Positions 16,817-25,265 of a DNA stretch of 64,000 bases are shown piece by piece (within the stretch, counting starts at the first letter, position 1; each line of letters begins with the position of its first letter). The notes under the pieces are model-generated. The model was not told the DNA's origin. It saw nothing but the letters and a program-made list of their open reading frames with translations, and did no database searches. A program made the translations under genes and the position numbers. The stretch lies in the NCBI RefSeq assembly GCF_020423045.1, contig NZ_CP081943.1, positions 1,736,001 through 1,800,000 on the forward strand, given 5' to 3'. The stretch comes from Pseudomonas sp. MM213. GTDB taxonomy: Bacteria > Pseudomonadota > Gammaproteobacteria > Pseudomonadales > Pseudomonadaceae.

Positions 16817-19045
16817 CTAGATCACGTACACACCTAGGTCGACATCTGAAACAATCAACATCATTGCCGGAAGCCCCTCCACTTGCATCCTTTTCACTAA
16901 CGTGGCAAATAATATTTCGTCGTCTGTGCTTGGATTAACGGAGCAACCATTGGGGTGCGAATGCCAGTCACCCACATAGTCAACGACCCCAGCAGTTAGG
17001 TGATGCACCCTCTTCAGTGCGTCCAACTGCCCCTCTTTACCTCTGATGAAGTGGGTGGGGCCCGACTCGCTGTCTGGTGGAGGTGGCAAGGTATCAACCA
17101 GGACGATCGTTTTACTCTTCAAGTCAGTAATCCCAAGAATCGATCCACCGGTCTCATTGGGAAGCTCGGACAACCTTTGCGACCTGATCTTTTCAATCAA
17201 ACCGCTGTCATATTTGACCATCCACTCCCCTACCTTTACGGAAGTGACTGGGTGGACTTGCTCCTCGCGAGACTCCACACTGCCTGATTCATCATCCAGT
17301 GTGGATATCAGGATCTTAGGCTCTGAACTGGTTACTATTTTCCGCAACCTGCGCGAAATCAAACCCGCATGTATGTGGATGTTCTCATTGGACATCCGGA
17401 ACGATACATCACGACAACCACCACCGACCCAACGATCCCCCAGATGGTTAACGAGATGATCTTCGCCCCAGGGATTACTCAATATCGCTCGGTAATACTG
17501 TCCCTCCAGCGCATCAACTCGTTGTAGCCGTTCCGAATCCTCGAGAATGATGACGTTGGCCATGCCAGATGGCGTCAGAAATACGCTCGCGACCCGAGGA
17601 GCCTGATCACGCAGCGCCAAATCCCGAGGCGCCGCCAACGTCGTTGTAGCGTCAATCAAAAGATCCGCGTGTTCAATGGCCTCATGGATGCGAGCATCAT
17701 CTGCCAAGATTCCTTTGGAGATAGCTTTTGGAGCTGGTTCCCCCGGATACACTCGCTGCATCATGTCCTGGAGCACGTCCGCTTTCCGAAAGCCTACGTA
17801 CTCGTCATTAGCAACGTGTCTTACAACGTTATGCGGTAGCAGCAAGTCAGGGTCGATGAATGTCCAGCTCCCCCATGCCAATCGCGTCCAGATATCCGCG
17901 AGCATGCCTCCAAGGGCACCCGTTCCAGCCAGCACTCCATTGAATGTCGCGGTGGTAGAGTCAACAGCAGAGAGATCTCTAGCGAACGCCGCATTCAGGG
18001 AGCCGCGAACCTCCACAGGACGTACGCCAAACTCTTTCCAGGCCTGTCCCGTGTACCCTCCAATCTGCACTGCTGGGAAAAAAACTCCCTCTGCCGTTGC
18101 CGGTGCAAGCATTTCGAATGAGGCTGCCAGATCAAACAAGTTGACCTCCAGCATGTACCCCTTCACATCCGTGCGCTCTACGACGCTATGGCGAAGCCTA
18201 GGCACCCAGACCAGAATCAAAAGCCCTTGTCTTTCGCCCTTTTCAAATTTCTGAATACCACCGGTAGCAGCCTCGTACACACAATCAGAAAGCTGCTGGG
18301 ACAGTTCGCTACCCCACTCCACCAACTGATCATGCAACTCCCCGAGGTTGGCTGGAAACATCACCACTGACGTTGGTTCAACAGGCGGAACCATAATGTT
18401 AAGCAACCGGTAGCCTGATTTTTCTGACGAAGCATCAGAATCGATGACAGCCCGTAGCGTGATTTTTTCGGCTGTGTCAGTCAGCACAACTCGAAGCTTG
18501 CAAGCTCCCTGAGCCAGCTGCGCTGGATCCATAGCCGGAAGAATCAGCTGGAAGGGACTGGCGTAGAACATTTGCTCCAACGGCTGATCCTCCCGGTGCA
18601 ATCGCAGCTCTGATGATTCGCGCAACCACCAGAACATCCGCTCCAGAAAACGTTCAGCCGTCCAGATCCGCTCGACTCCGCTCCAATCCACGTCGTAAAG
18701 GCAAAGGATCCTGGGAGTACCCGGATCTGACCCGTGTAGGTGTGAACGCTCTGGGAAGTCCATTCGCAGCGCATGCACGGTAACCGGGATATGAAGCCGT
18801 GGATTGACTGCAATTGCTAGCGTCTCCACGCGATGGATTCCACCTGGATTTCCACCGTTAACAGTCCCGTCGCCGGCCTCGATCACGAGGTACTCCGTCA
18901 CCCCGCCGGCTTCGCTTTCCTGCCGAAGCCCCAGGAGCTCGACACCCGAGTACGCCTTGCATGCTTTCACCAGTGCTTTGGTGCACGCATGAATGGGTTC
19001 GGGCTTCTCACCCATAGCCTCACCCAACACGTAGAAGCTGGTCAT
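16817..19045 (-). CDS. E2-E1-JAB fusion: ubiquitin-like conjugation and deconjugation enzymes in one chain
   Basis: 742 residues in three parts. About 85-165 is an E2-like domain with a Cys in RILCLYDVDW (C115). About 360-560 is a ThiF/E1-like adenylyltransferase with G374-T-G-A-L-G-G380, FIDPD (D398) and a catalytic-cysteine candidate C544 in GGGCRDVSFR. About 610-742 is a JAB/JAMM metalloprotease with E631 in ETGG and H695-S-H697-P...S706-x-x-D709. All active-site residues appear intact. No ubiquitin-like protein gene is visible beside it. The ATG overlaps the stop of the upstream MBL gene (ATGA). I recall such E2/E1/JAB proteins beside MBL hydrolases from work on prokaryotic ubiquitin-like systems; related enzymes occur in CBASS (Cap2/Cap3) and Bil systems. 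Confidence 0.85.
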   Translation of the reverse strand: MTSFYVLGEAMGEKPEPIHACTKALVKACKAYSGVELLGLRQESEAGGVTEYLVIEAGDGTVNGGNPGGIHRVETLAIAVNPRLHIPVTVHALRMDFPERSHLHGSDPGTPRILCLYDVDWSGVERIWTAERFLERMFWWLRESSELRLHREDQPLEQMFYASPFQLILPAMDPAQLAQGACKLRVVLTDTAEKITLRAVIDSDASSEKSGYRLLNIMVPPVEPTSVVMFPANLGELHDQLVEWGSELSQQLSDCVYEAATGGIQKFEKGERQGLLILVWVPRLRHSVVERTDVKGYMLEVNLFDLAASFEMLAPATAEGVFFPAVQIGGYTGQAWKEFGVRPVEVRGSLNAAFARDLSAVDSTTATFNGVLAGTGALGGMLADIWTRLAWGSWTFIDPDLLLPHNVVRHVANDEYVGFRKADVLQDMMQRVYPGEPAPKAISKGILADDARIHEAIEHADLLIDATTTLAAPRDLALRDQAPRVASVFLTPSGMANVIILEDSERLQRVDALEGQYYRAILSNPWGEDHLVNHLGDRWVGGGCRDVSFRMSNENIHIHAGLISRRLRKIVTSSEPKILISTLDDESGSVESREEQVHPVTSVKVGEWMVKYDSGLIEKIRSQRLSELPNETGGSILGITDLKSKTIVLVDTLPPPPDSESGPTHFIRGKEGQLDALKRVHHLTAGVVDYVGDWHSHPNGCSVNPSTDDEILFATLVKRMQVEGLPAMMLIVSDVDLGVYVI

Positions 19046-20181
19046 TTTTTGACGGCACCTGCACGGGGTGCAGCAGCTGCTGCAGCCGAGGTCGCAGCTG
19101 CGGCGACCGCTACAACCGCTTTGACTACGCTGCCGCCAGATGTCGCCTCAAGCTCAAGTACCCCTTTGGAGCCATTTTCTTCCGTGCAGGCAAACCAGCC
19201 ATCGACATCTTTCAAGATCGCCTGGTACTCCCGCTTAGCGCGGATGCAGGGCGGGTCGTTGGCATCATCTACGATTGTTTTACTGCTGGAGATAATTGTG
19301 GCCGACTCTTTAGCTTGGCCAAGGGCGTTCCGTGCAGCCTCGGAGACCTTCGCGTTCTCTCCCTTGCCAGACCAACTGTCCCACGACAGCGTGTGCCACG
19401 AGCAATGATGGGGTGCAAGCAGCAGATCATAAGCGAGGGTTTGCGGGTCATCCTCAAACCGATCCCACATCCGCTCCCAGATCAAAACCTCTGCGTCCCC
19501 GCCTACCAGGAACCGGGTACGCTTGCTGGTGAAGATTGACGGTGCGATCTCCATGTTCATGACAACACTGGACTCGTTCTTGGTCAGCGCCTCTTCGAGC
19601 TCAGCGTCATCCTCATGGGGTGCCGGCGCCAGAAGCTGCGCTCTGAACAGAGAAGAGGAAGAGCCGTCGATGGTGCTGAACCATTCGCCTGCCTTGACCA
19701 GGATCGCTCTCAGGTCATCGGTCTTGTCATCCACGTCCTCGCCCATGATCTGGATGCGATTGCCGCTGGACGCCCAGCGGTGATCACGCCAGTGCTTCAC
19801 CCGCCGACGTGCCTCTTTATTGAAGGCACTCGCATCATCGCAAAGGGTGTGGTTCTTCGACCGCCGCCTGAAGACCAGTGGGGAAGACCAAAGCTCGCGT
19901 ATGATGATCCGCTTTTCCCAGCGATCAAGATCATCGTCAGGGTAGTCATCGGGGTGCCCCAGCCAGAAATGCTTGCGCAGCCCCCCGCAATGATCCTGAT
20001 CAGGGTGACTCAGCAGAAATGCATCAACGAAGGGGCGGCCATCCTTGTCATAAATCAATCGCTCACGCAGCGCCCTACCAACGTTCGGGGTGTCATCGTT
20101 CGGGTTATCTGCCGCCGCTCTAATGTGGCAATCAATCAGAATGGTAGTGACCCTAGTATCCGCCAAGCGCACCAAGGTCAT
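19042..20181 (-). CDS. MBL-fold metallo-hydrolase coupled to E2-E1-JAB gene
   Basis: 379 residues from ATG 20181. Metal site H59-P-D61-Q-D63-H64 in LLSHPDQDHCGG, further ligands in VGGDAEV and LAPHHCSWH; the C-terminus is an Ala-rich tail. The frame stays open just upstream and encodes QVGNGD directly before the ATG, which is the conserved first strand of this family (compare VGNGDM in the MBL gene at 15.7-16.6 kb), so the annotated start is too short. A strong AAGGAGG (20228-20234) with GTG at 20222 opens a 14-codon frame that is one base out of register across a T4-C-T5 run and ends in ATGA on the 20181 start. A one-base indel or frameshift is therefore likely. Confidence 0.75.
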   Translation of the reverse strand: MTLVRLADTRVTTILIDCHIRAAADNPNDDTPNVGRALRERLIYDKDGRPFVDAFLLSHPDQDHCGGLRKHFWLGHPDDYPDDDLDRWEKRIIIRELWSSPLVFRRRSKNHTLCDDASAFNKEARRRVKHWRDHRWASSGNRIQIMGEDVDDKTDDLRAILVKAGEWFSTIDGSSSSLFRAQLLAPAPHEDDAELEEALTKNESSVVMNMEIAPSIFTSKRTRFLVGGDAEVLIWERMWDRFEDDPQTLAYDLLLAPHHCSWHTLSWDSWSGKGENAKVSEAARNALGQAKESATIISSSKTIVDDANDPPCIRAKREYQAILKDVDGWFACTEENGSKGVLELEATSGGSVVKAVVAVAAAATSAAAAAAPRAGAVKK

Positions 20182-20234
20182 ATCGCCATTACCAACCTGG
20201 AAAAAGAAAACTTAGCTACCACTCGTACCTCCTT

Positions 20235-21784
20235 GCGCTATCTGGAAAATAGTACCCAAGATCGGCTGGATACGACTTTCCAAACACGGAAAACGTTTTT
20301 GTTTAAAAGCCACTGCCCCTCAGAAAAGGCGGAGCACGAATGAACCTGTTGCTTTGCCTAGTTCTGGACAAAGCTTTAAGTACGCTTATGTGCTGAATGC
20401 GGATTTCGGGTGAACAAGATAGTTTTGAGGATGCGGTAACCAACTGTGCTTAAAACACTCCGAGTGAATTCCCGTCGAAAGCTCCGTACTGGAGTTTGGG
20501 GTCAGCACAATCCACTCATTTAGCATCCACACAGCCTGCAACACTGGCAGCCCCAACGCACATCATCCCACCGACTCATTCACTGGCCGCGACTCAAAGA
20601 TGGCCGATAGCCACTTTCACTTACCTAGTACCCATCCCACGAAATCCACTTCCAGACCACTGAGAAAAAACACAACATGTAGTGCCATATCTATGGCACA
20701 GCTACAACATAGGCAAAAAAACAGGACACCGCAAGCAGACGCCGCACGAAGAGCTTGGCGCAAGCCGTCTGTTGGATCCCATTTTTTAGCTGTACGTATG
20801 CACAGCCCGCGAGTTACGAGGGTTTGCTAGATTTAACGTGAAGTAAATTGTTACAAATTTGAACCGAGTCGCCTCCACATAAGAGATGACGGGTCGTGTC
20901 ACGACGAACCGAACGTCTGAAAAATGACGTGTTTTTCTGTCAAAATTACGACAAACAAGTTACATGGGTTGAGAAAAATTCATTAGTTGAGAACCCTTCT
21001 CACTCCAGCAAAACCTGACCTGCTTGTTAGCTTAGTTTTTTGCTCGGCTTAATTAATAATAGAATCATCAAACAAACCGCAGACTAGTTAGTAGGATGGC
21101 AATGTGAAAACGAATTATTTATTAAAGCCACGTATCACGGAGTTACCTAGCCTGATTTACAGAAGGCAAGCCACAGCTCATCTATCCTCGTTGTGAAGCC
21201 TTGGTTCATCCTCTCTAGTCGCATTTCCCAATTCGGATCAACCGGCACGCCAGCCAACTTTATCCCCCTCCCTCACCGACCATCTACCGTATCGAGCACG
21301 CCCATTAATTTCTCACTTGCAAACAGGCTGGGCAGCCGCAGACAGATCTCCGGTGATCACTTGGTCTCATCGGGGGTGGACATTCCGGGATGTGCACTCA
21401 CACGCGGTCGTTTGCAAAGCGACCGCTGAGCCCGCAGTTTTCGGAAGACCTGGACATATAGGTGGCCACGCCCCCTTTGATCAGAATCAGATCTGTCAGC
21501 CGCTCAGCCGGCGCCGACGTATTACCCTGGTAAACCTCAGAGCGGCTTCACTTCTGGCGTCAATGTTTTTTTCGCCGCTGACAGTCGGCGCCGGCCTGTT
21601 CTGAGCAGCACATTCCGCTCTCCAGATTTTGCGAAAAACATGCAAACCCGAAGAAGCTAGCAGAGCTTCATCAGCGTACCGTTGCGGCGCTGCCCACCAC
21701 TTTCACATTCTCCGAACTCAAGCGTTTCAGGGCTGATAGCGAAGCGCTATTCTCCCTGGCTATACCTCTTCGGATTGCATTGCT
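20235..21784. other. Long non-coding stretch
   Basis: No gene I can support over 1.5 kb; short open frames at 20600-20830 and 21193-21604 have no ribosome sites or recognisable sequence. 20830-21120 is AT-rich and could hold promoters. The only clear structure is the nested inverted repeat at 21507-21595. Confidence 0.5.
21507..21595. repeat. Nested inverted repeat with potential to form a long hairpin
   Basis: Outer arms GCCGGCGCCGAC (21507-21518) and GTCGGCGCCGGC (21584-21595) are perfectly complementary over 12 bp. Inside them AGCGGC (21541-21546) pairs with GCCGCT (21574-21579), and a T7 run lies in the loop. It could be a structured RNA, a decayed mobile-element end or a cruciform; no reverse transcriptase or transposase is nearby. 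Confidence 0.55.
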
Positions 21785-23035
21785 ATGGATGACGCGCTGG
21801 TGGTCTTTTCACGGAAAGGCCTCTTCCAAACTCCGATTACGGCGTACGAAATTAAAAGCCGGGAGCATTATCGAAAGATGTGGCCCTTGGTCACTACGGA
21901 CAAACCCCACCGCCTCGTAAGCTGGGTAAGCCCTTGTTTCAATGATGATGGAAAGCTGAAAACACGCAGTTATTTCAGAACATACACCGGCAAACGCGGC
22001 GTTCGAGCCGCAGACTATTTCGACAGTCAGGAAAAAGCTCGACAACGTCATATTGGCGAAAGCGAGGAGCACAGGCGAGCCAAGCAGCTAATAGCCGATG
22101 AGCTCCAGCGCCGACTCGACGCAGGGCTGGCCATGCCCTGGTACTACAGGGATGAAACGATCAGCCAGTATCATCTGGCCGGCAATCTCCTGCTCGGGGC
22201 TAATGGCGTTACCCAAGAACAGAGCATCAAGACACCGTTTGGCAACTCCTATCGCCTTGATGTGGCGGTGCTCGGCAAGCCCATTCTTCGGCATCCGATG
22301 GTGCTGGCGGGTATCGAAATTGAGCTTGGCCACGCATTTGATGGGCGAAAGGCTCTGGCTGGTCGCTCAATGGGCTTTCCACTCATATCCATCGACATCA
22401 CCGACATGAGTCTGGATCAGCTGACACCGCAGTGGGCCCGGCAGGCGCTGACAGCAACGAAGTCCAGCGATGATGAGGGCCGGCGCAAGACGTTCATCTA
22501 CTTGAATGACCTGCTATATCCACTTTATGTTCAGTTGCCCTCTACGCTAATCGAGGGGGAAGACTTCCGGCACCAGTTCATTGTATTTGCCGCTGATGAG
22601 CACCTGGAGCGGGTGAAAGCGACCCTGGCCAAGGTCAGTTCGGCACTCGGGCTTCTGAGCCCTACGGTTCTACTGGGAGTCGTCAACGGCAAAAGCGAGT
22701 CAGCAGCCAAGCAAGTTGCCAACCTCGGCGACATCGCGGGGCCGGATTGGCGTGAGTTCCACGAGCAGCGCTGCCTGACGATCACCTTGGATCGCCCCAG
22801 GACACCGCAGGACGTGCCGAGCCACCTCATGCACATTGCCATCGCCGCATTACTGGCTGGCAAGGGCAATGCCTTGGTGGGGTACAAGAATCGGCTCGGT
22901 ATCATTAACCATCGTCCTGAAGAAGACGTCTGGTATGAGTATCGACGTGGAACTTGGCACCGCACCTTGCCCAAACGTCTTGCGGAGCCATTCCAGCGCT
23001 ACTTGGCAGTGATTGACCAGCTACATAGCCAATAA
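21785..23035 (+). CDS. CoiA-like predicted nuclease
   Basis: 416 residues, ATG at 21785. The middle reads like the competence-associated CoiA nuclease family: ESEEHRRAKQLIADEL (about 92-107), then a PD-(D/E)xK-like core D159 in YRLDVAV, E178/E180 in GIEIELGH, K189 in GRKALAGRS, and the following strand GFPLISIDI. Such proteins are predicted DNA endonucleases. It stands alone, about 100 bases before an AbrB antitoxin, in a cargo region of defence-like genes, so a restriction-type role is plausible but unproven. High GC compared with the recombinase operon. Confidence 0.6.
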   Translation: MDDALVVFSRKGLFQTPITAYEIKSREHYRKMWPLVTTDKPHRLVSWVSPCFNDDGKLKTRSYFRTYTGKRGVRAADYFDSQEKARQRHIGESEEHRRAKQLIADELQRRLDAGLAMPWYYRDETISQYHLAGNLLLGANGVTQEQSIKTPFGNSYRLDVAVLGKPILRHPMVLAGIEIELGHAFDGRKALAGRSMGFPLISIDITDMSLDQLTPQWARQALTATKSSDDEGRRKTFIYLNDLLYPLYVQLPSTLIEGEDFRHQFIVFAADEHLERVKATLAKVSSALGLLSPTVLLGVVNGKSESAAKQVANLGDIAGPDWREFHEQRCLTITLDRPRTPQDVPSHLMHIAIAALLAGKGNALVGYKNRLGIINHRPEEDVWYEYRRGTWHRTLPKRLAEPFQRYLAVIDQLHSQ

Positions 23036-23136
23036 GCTTCATCCCTATCGGCTCTGAGCGGGATGGCGTAAATCGGGGCCATCTCTCCGTCAATCGCACG
23101 CAAGGATTGTCGACTCAGAAACAATGGAGACCACAC

Positions 23137-23358
23137 GTGAAAAAGCTACCTATGAAAGTGATGATCGAAGATTGGGATGGTGACGGTGCAATCCGGATTC
23201 CGGATGAAGCACTGCCGGAACTAGAGCTCGATGTAGGCGACGCTGTGTATCTGATAGAAGAATTTGTCGGCAACACGCGCTGTCTAGTCCTATCAAAGAA
23301 GCCTCAAATTGCGGATCGAATAGACGAACTCACTGAGGCCTGGAATAGCGGTGAATAA
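23137..23358 (+). CDS. AbrB/MazE-like antitoxin-type DNA-binding protein (copy 1)
   Basis: 73 residues from GTG 23137, with GGAG 7 bases upstream; an ATG at 23152 would remove 5 residues. The sequence MKVMIEDWDGDGAIRIPDEAL followed by LELDVGDAVYL is the swapped-hairpin AbrB/SpoVT fold (small beta-strand DNA-binding dimers, common antitoxins). Its stop is 2 bases before the 134-residue gene. A near-identical copy is at 36383-36604 and a truncated third copy at 53917, so this antitoxin has been duplicated in the region. Confidence 0.75.
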   Translation: MKKLPMKVMIEDWDGDGAIRIPDEALPELELDVGDAVYLIEEFVGNTRCLVLSKKPQIADRIDELTEAWNSGE

Positions 23359-23360
23359 AA

Positions 23361-23765
23361 ATGATTGACGCGAACCGTCTCTGGCAACGCGAACGCAAAC
23401 GGCGCTACGCTCTGTGGGATTTAGAAAGGCTGCAGCCTGGATCTGATCGAGCGATTCAGTGCCTTGAGATTCTTGATGAAATTGAGCACCAAGATCGAGA
23501 TGACCCTATAGGCGATGCAGTAGCCATGTCGGTTGATGAGCTACGAGAATGTGTTCCAGAAACCGAGATCGAGGGAGTCAGCGGATCCCACTTCGTCGTC
23601 GTGCTTGACGAGCACATACCAGAACCGTGGAAGACGCGTTTCGAAGAAGCGAGCACCGGGTCTACTCGATTACGGCAAGGCTGTTACGCGAGAGATTGGC
23701 GCCGCTTTTTGCGACTATGGACAGCCGAGATGCAGCACCTCGCGGCACATAGAGAGATGCGTTAA
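23361..23765 (+). CDS. Unknown protein paired with AbrB-type antitoxin
   Basis: 134 residues, ATG 2 bases after the AbrB-like stop, so certainly co-transcribed. Acidic N-terminal helix (LWDLERLQPGSDRAIQCLEI), an acidic middle, and a C-terminus of EPWKTRFEEASTGSTRLRQG then RDWRRFLRLW. By position it would be the toxin or effector of the pair, but I recognise no toxin fold (not MazF, VapC or RelE). The second AbrB copy at 36.4 kb lacks it. Confidence 0.55.
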   Translation: MIDANRLWQRERKRRYALWDLERLQPGSDRAIQCLEILDEIEHQDRDDPIGDAVAMSVDELRECVPETEIEGVSGSHFVVVLDEHIPEPWKTRFEEASTGSTRLRQGCYARDWRRFLRLWTAEMQHLAAHREMR

Positions 23766-23781
23766 GCTGGCCTGACGAGTC

Positions 23782-24243
23782 TCACACAAGAACTCCTCTC
23801 TCCAATCGACCGATAAGATCGAGGACAGTCTCGCTTTCCACCCTCATCCCAAGCATATCCAGCGGACACTTCGAACCTAGCCCACGAACCGGCGAGCTCA
23901 TCCACTCCGTTGCAGCGGAAACATCGTTTTCGAACAGGGAAAGGGCTTCCTCAAAGACTACTACCAATGCAACGAGGCGGTCGCTTTCGAAGGTGTTGAA
24001 CCGCCCTGCTTTCTCCCGACGGGCCACTGTTGTGGGTGACATGCAAATAGCCGTGGAGATAACCCCCGGCTGTATCTGCAAGAGGTTCGCTATCCGCTCG
24101 AGGTATTCGAAAGGCAGTCCTTCGTGAACTAGGTCATGAAGCCTGGTACCGCGTGACGGCAGCCCGAGGGTCATCCAAATGCTTGGTGGGATTTGGGGCC
24201 CTGGTTGGTATTCCTTGATCGATGACAGCACTTTCACCTCCAT
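23782..24243 (-). CDS. Xre/MbcA/ParS-type antitoxin (DUF2384-like)
   Basis: 153 residues. The N-terminal part contains an Xre-like HTH (LLQIQPGVISTAICMSPTT) and the C-terminal part FNTFESDRLVALVVVFEEAL then FENDVSAATEWMSSPVRGLG, matching the toxin-binding domain of antitoxins that neutralise RES toxins. The final residues LDLIGRLERGV are also typical. No RES toxin gene is adjacent, so this is an orphan. It converges on the 134-residue gene. Decayed copies lie at 31606-32099, about 36.8 kb and about 54.2 kb. Just upstream on the minus strand lies hairpin 24263-24280. Confidence 0.75.
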   Translation of the reverse strand: MEVKVLSSIKEYQPGPQIPPSIWMTLGLPSRGTRLHDLVHEGLPFEYLERIANLLQIQPGVISTAICMSPTTVARREKAGRFNTFESDRLVALVVVFEEALSLFENDVSAATEWMSSPVRGLGSKCPLDMLGMRVESETVLDLIGRLERGVLV

Positions 24244-24262
24244 CTGAAAAACCTACAACCAA

Positions 24263-24280
24263 GCCGGGCCAAGTGGCCCG
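24263..24280. repeat. Dispersed GCCGGGC hairpin (left of Fic cassette)
   Basis: GCCGGGCCAAGTGGCCCG followed by AATCAGCGA. Same family as hairpins at 9884, 12190, 26166, 31567, 36708 and 58930. With 26166-26182 it flanks the tandem repeats and the Fic-like gene. Confidence 0.7.
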
Positions 24281-24387
24281 AATCAGCGACATCTCCAATC
24301 GCCCGACGCTTAGGTAAATCAGACCCGAGATGACGAGGTATCGATAGGTAGCGAAATCATCCTAACCTTTCGGCGGGCATTGACATA

Positions 24388-25204
24388 GGGCACCGGAATC
24401 CTATGTACGCAGACCGGAACTTGGTCAGCGCTTCCTGGCCAAAGCAATCACCGGAGCTTGGTGAACGGCCCGATTTACATGGCCTGCAGCCGACCGGAAA
24501 CGAATATCGGGGGTTTTATCTCCCACAGTCCATCATCAGCATCCCTGGCCCGTTCGACGTGCAACGAACCAATATATACCGAGACAGGGCACCGGAATTT
24601 GGTGAGCGGCCCGGTTTATGTGGCCTCCAGCTGCCCAAAATCGAATATCGGGGGGTTATCTCCCACCCTCCATCAGCAGCAGCACTGGCTCCGTTCGGTG
24701 TGCAATCGGCCTAGGGCACCGGAATTCTGTGTACGCCGACCGGAATTTGCTGAGCGTTTCCTGGCCGAAGCAATCACCGGAGTTTGGTGAGCGGCCCGGT
24801 TTACGTGGCCCGCAGCCGGCCAGAATCGAATATCGGGGGTTTATCTCCCACCCTCCATCAGCAGCAGCACTGGCTCCGTTCGGTGTGCAATCGGCCTAGG
24901 GCACCGGAATTCTGTGTACGCCGACCGGAATTTGCTGAGCGTTTCCTGGCCGAAGCAACCACCGGAATTTTGTGAGCGGCCCGGTTTACGTGGCCCGCAG
25001 CCGGCCAGAATCGAATATCGGGGGTTTTATCTCCCACACGCCATCAGCAGCACTGGCTCCGTTCGGTGTGCAATCGGGCTAGGGCACCGGATTCCTGTGT
25101 ACGCCAACCGGAATTTGCTGAGCGTTTCCTGGCCGAAGCAACCACCGGAATTTCGTGAGCGGCCCAGTTTACGTGGCCCGCAGCCGGCCCAAATCGAATA
25201 TCGA
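24388..25204. repeat. Tandem repeat array, about 185 bp unit, just over four units
   Basis: Units start GGGCACCGGAAT at 24388, 24587 (half unit), 24714, 24899 and 25082, giving periods of 185 and 183 for the last three. Within units a roughly 21-bp sub-motif (ACCGGAATTTNGTGAGCGGC) recurs about every 50-60 bases. The array ends inside a unit at about 25204. The open frames here are artefacts of the repeat. Short ACCGGAA...GAGCGG repeats resemble the multiple terminal repeats of IS21-family elements; that origin is a guess. Confidence 0.8.
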
Positions 25205-25265
25205 CCCAAACTCATCGATGATGGCGGATGATGAATGAAACAATATCCTTTTATAGATATCTCAG

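Noticed and set aside
17676..18254. 192-codon frame opposite the E2-E1-JAB gene
   Set aside because: Ser/Arg-rich antisense shadow.
14974..20181. Call the locus type II CBASS or Bil
   Set aside because: No CD-NTase and no ubiquitin-like protein gene was found; E2, E1 and JAB are fused and accompanied by MBL enzymes instead.
19615..20343. 242-codon frame opposite the MBL gene
   Set aside because: No motif or ribosome site; the minus-strand gene is supported by metal-binding residues.
20600..20830. 76-codon frame
   Set aside because: No ribosome site, no family, composition of non-coding DNA.
21507..21595. Nested hairpin as a retron msr-msd
   Set aside because: No reverse transcriptase gene in the window.
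24388..25204. Repeat array as a CRISPR
   Set aside because: Units are about 185 bp and repeat over their whole length; there are no short repeats with unique spacers and no cas genes.
24403..25231. Five overlapping open frames of 60-110 codons
   Set aside because: They are the same repeat read in shifted copies, with no ribosome sites.
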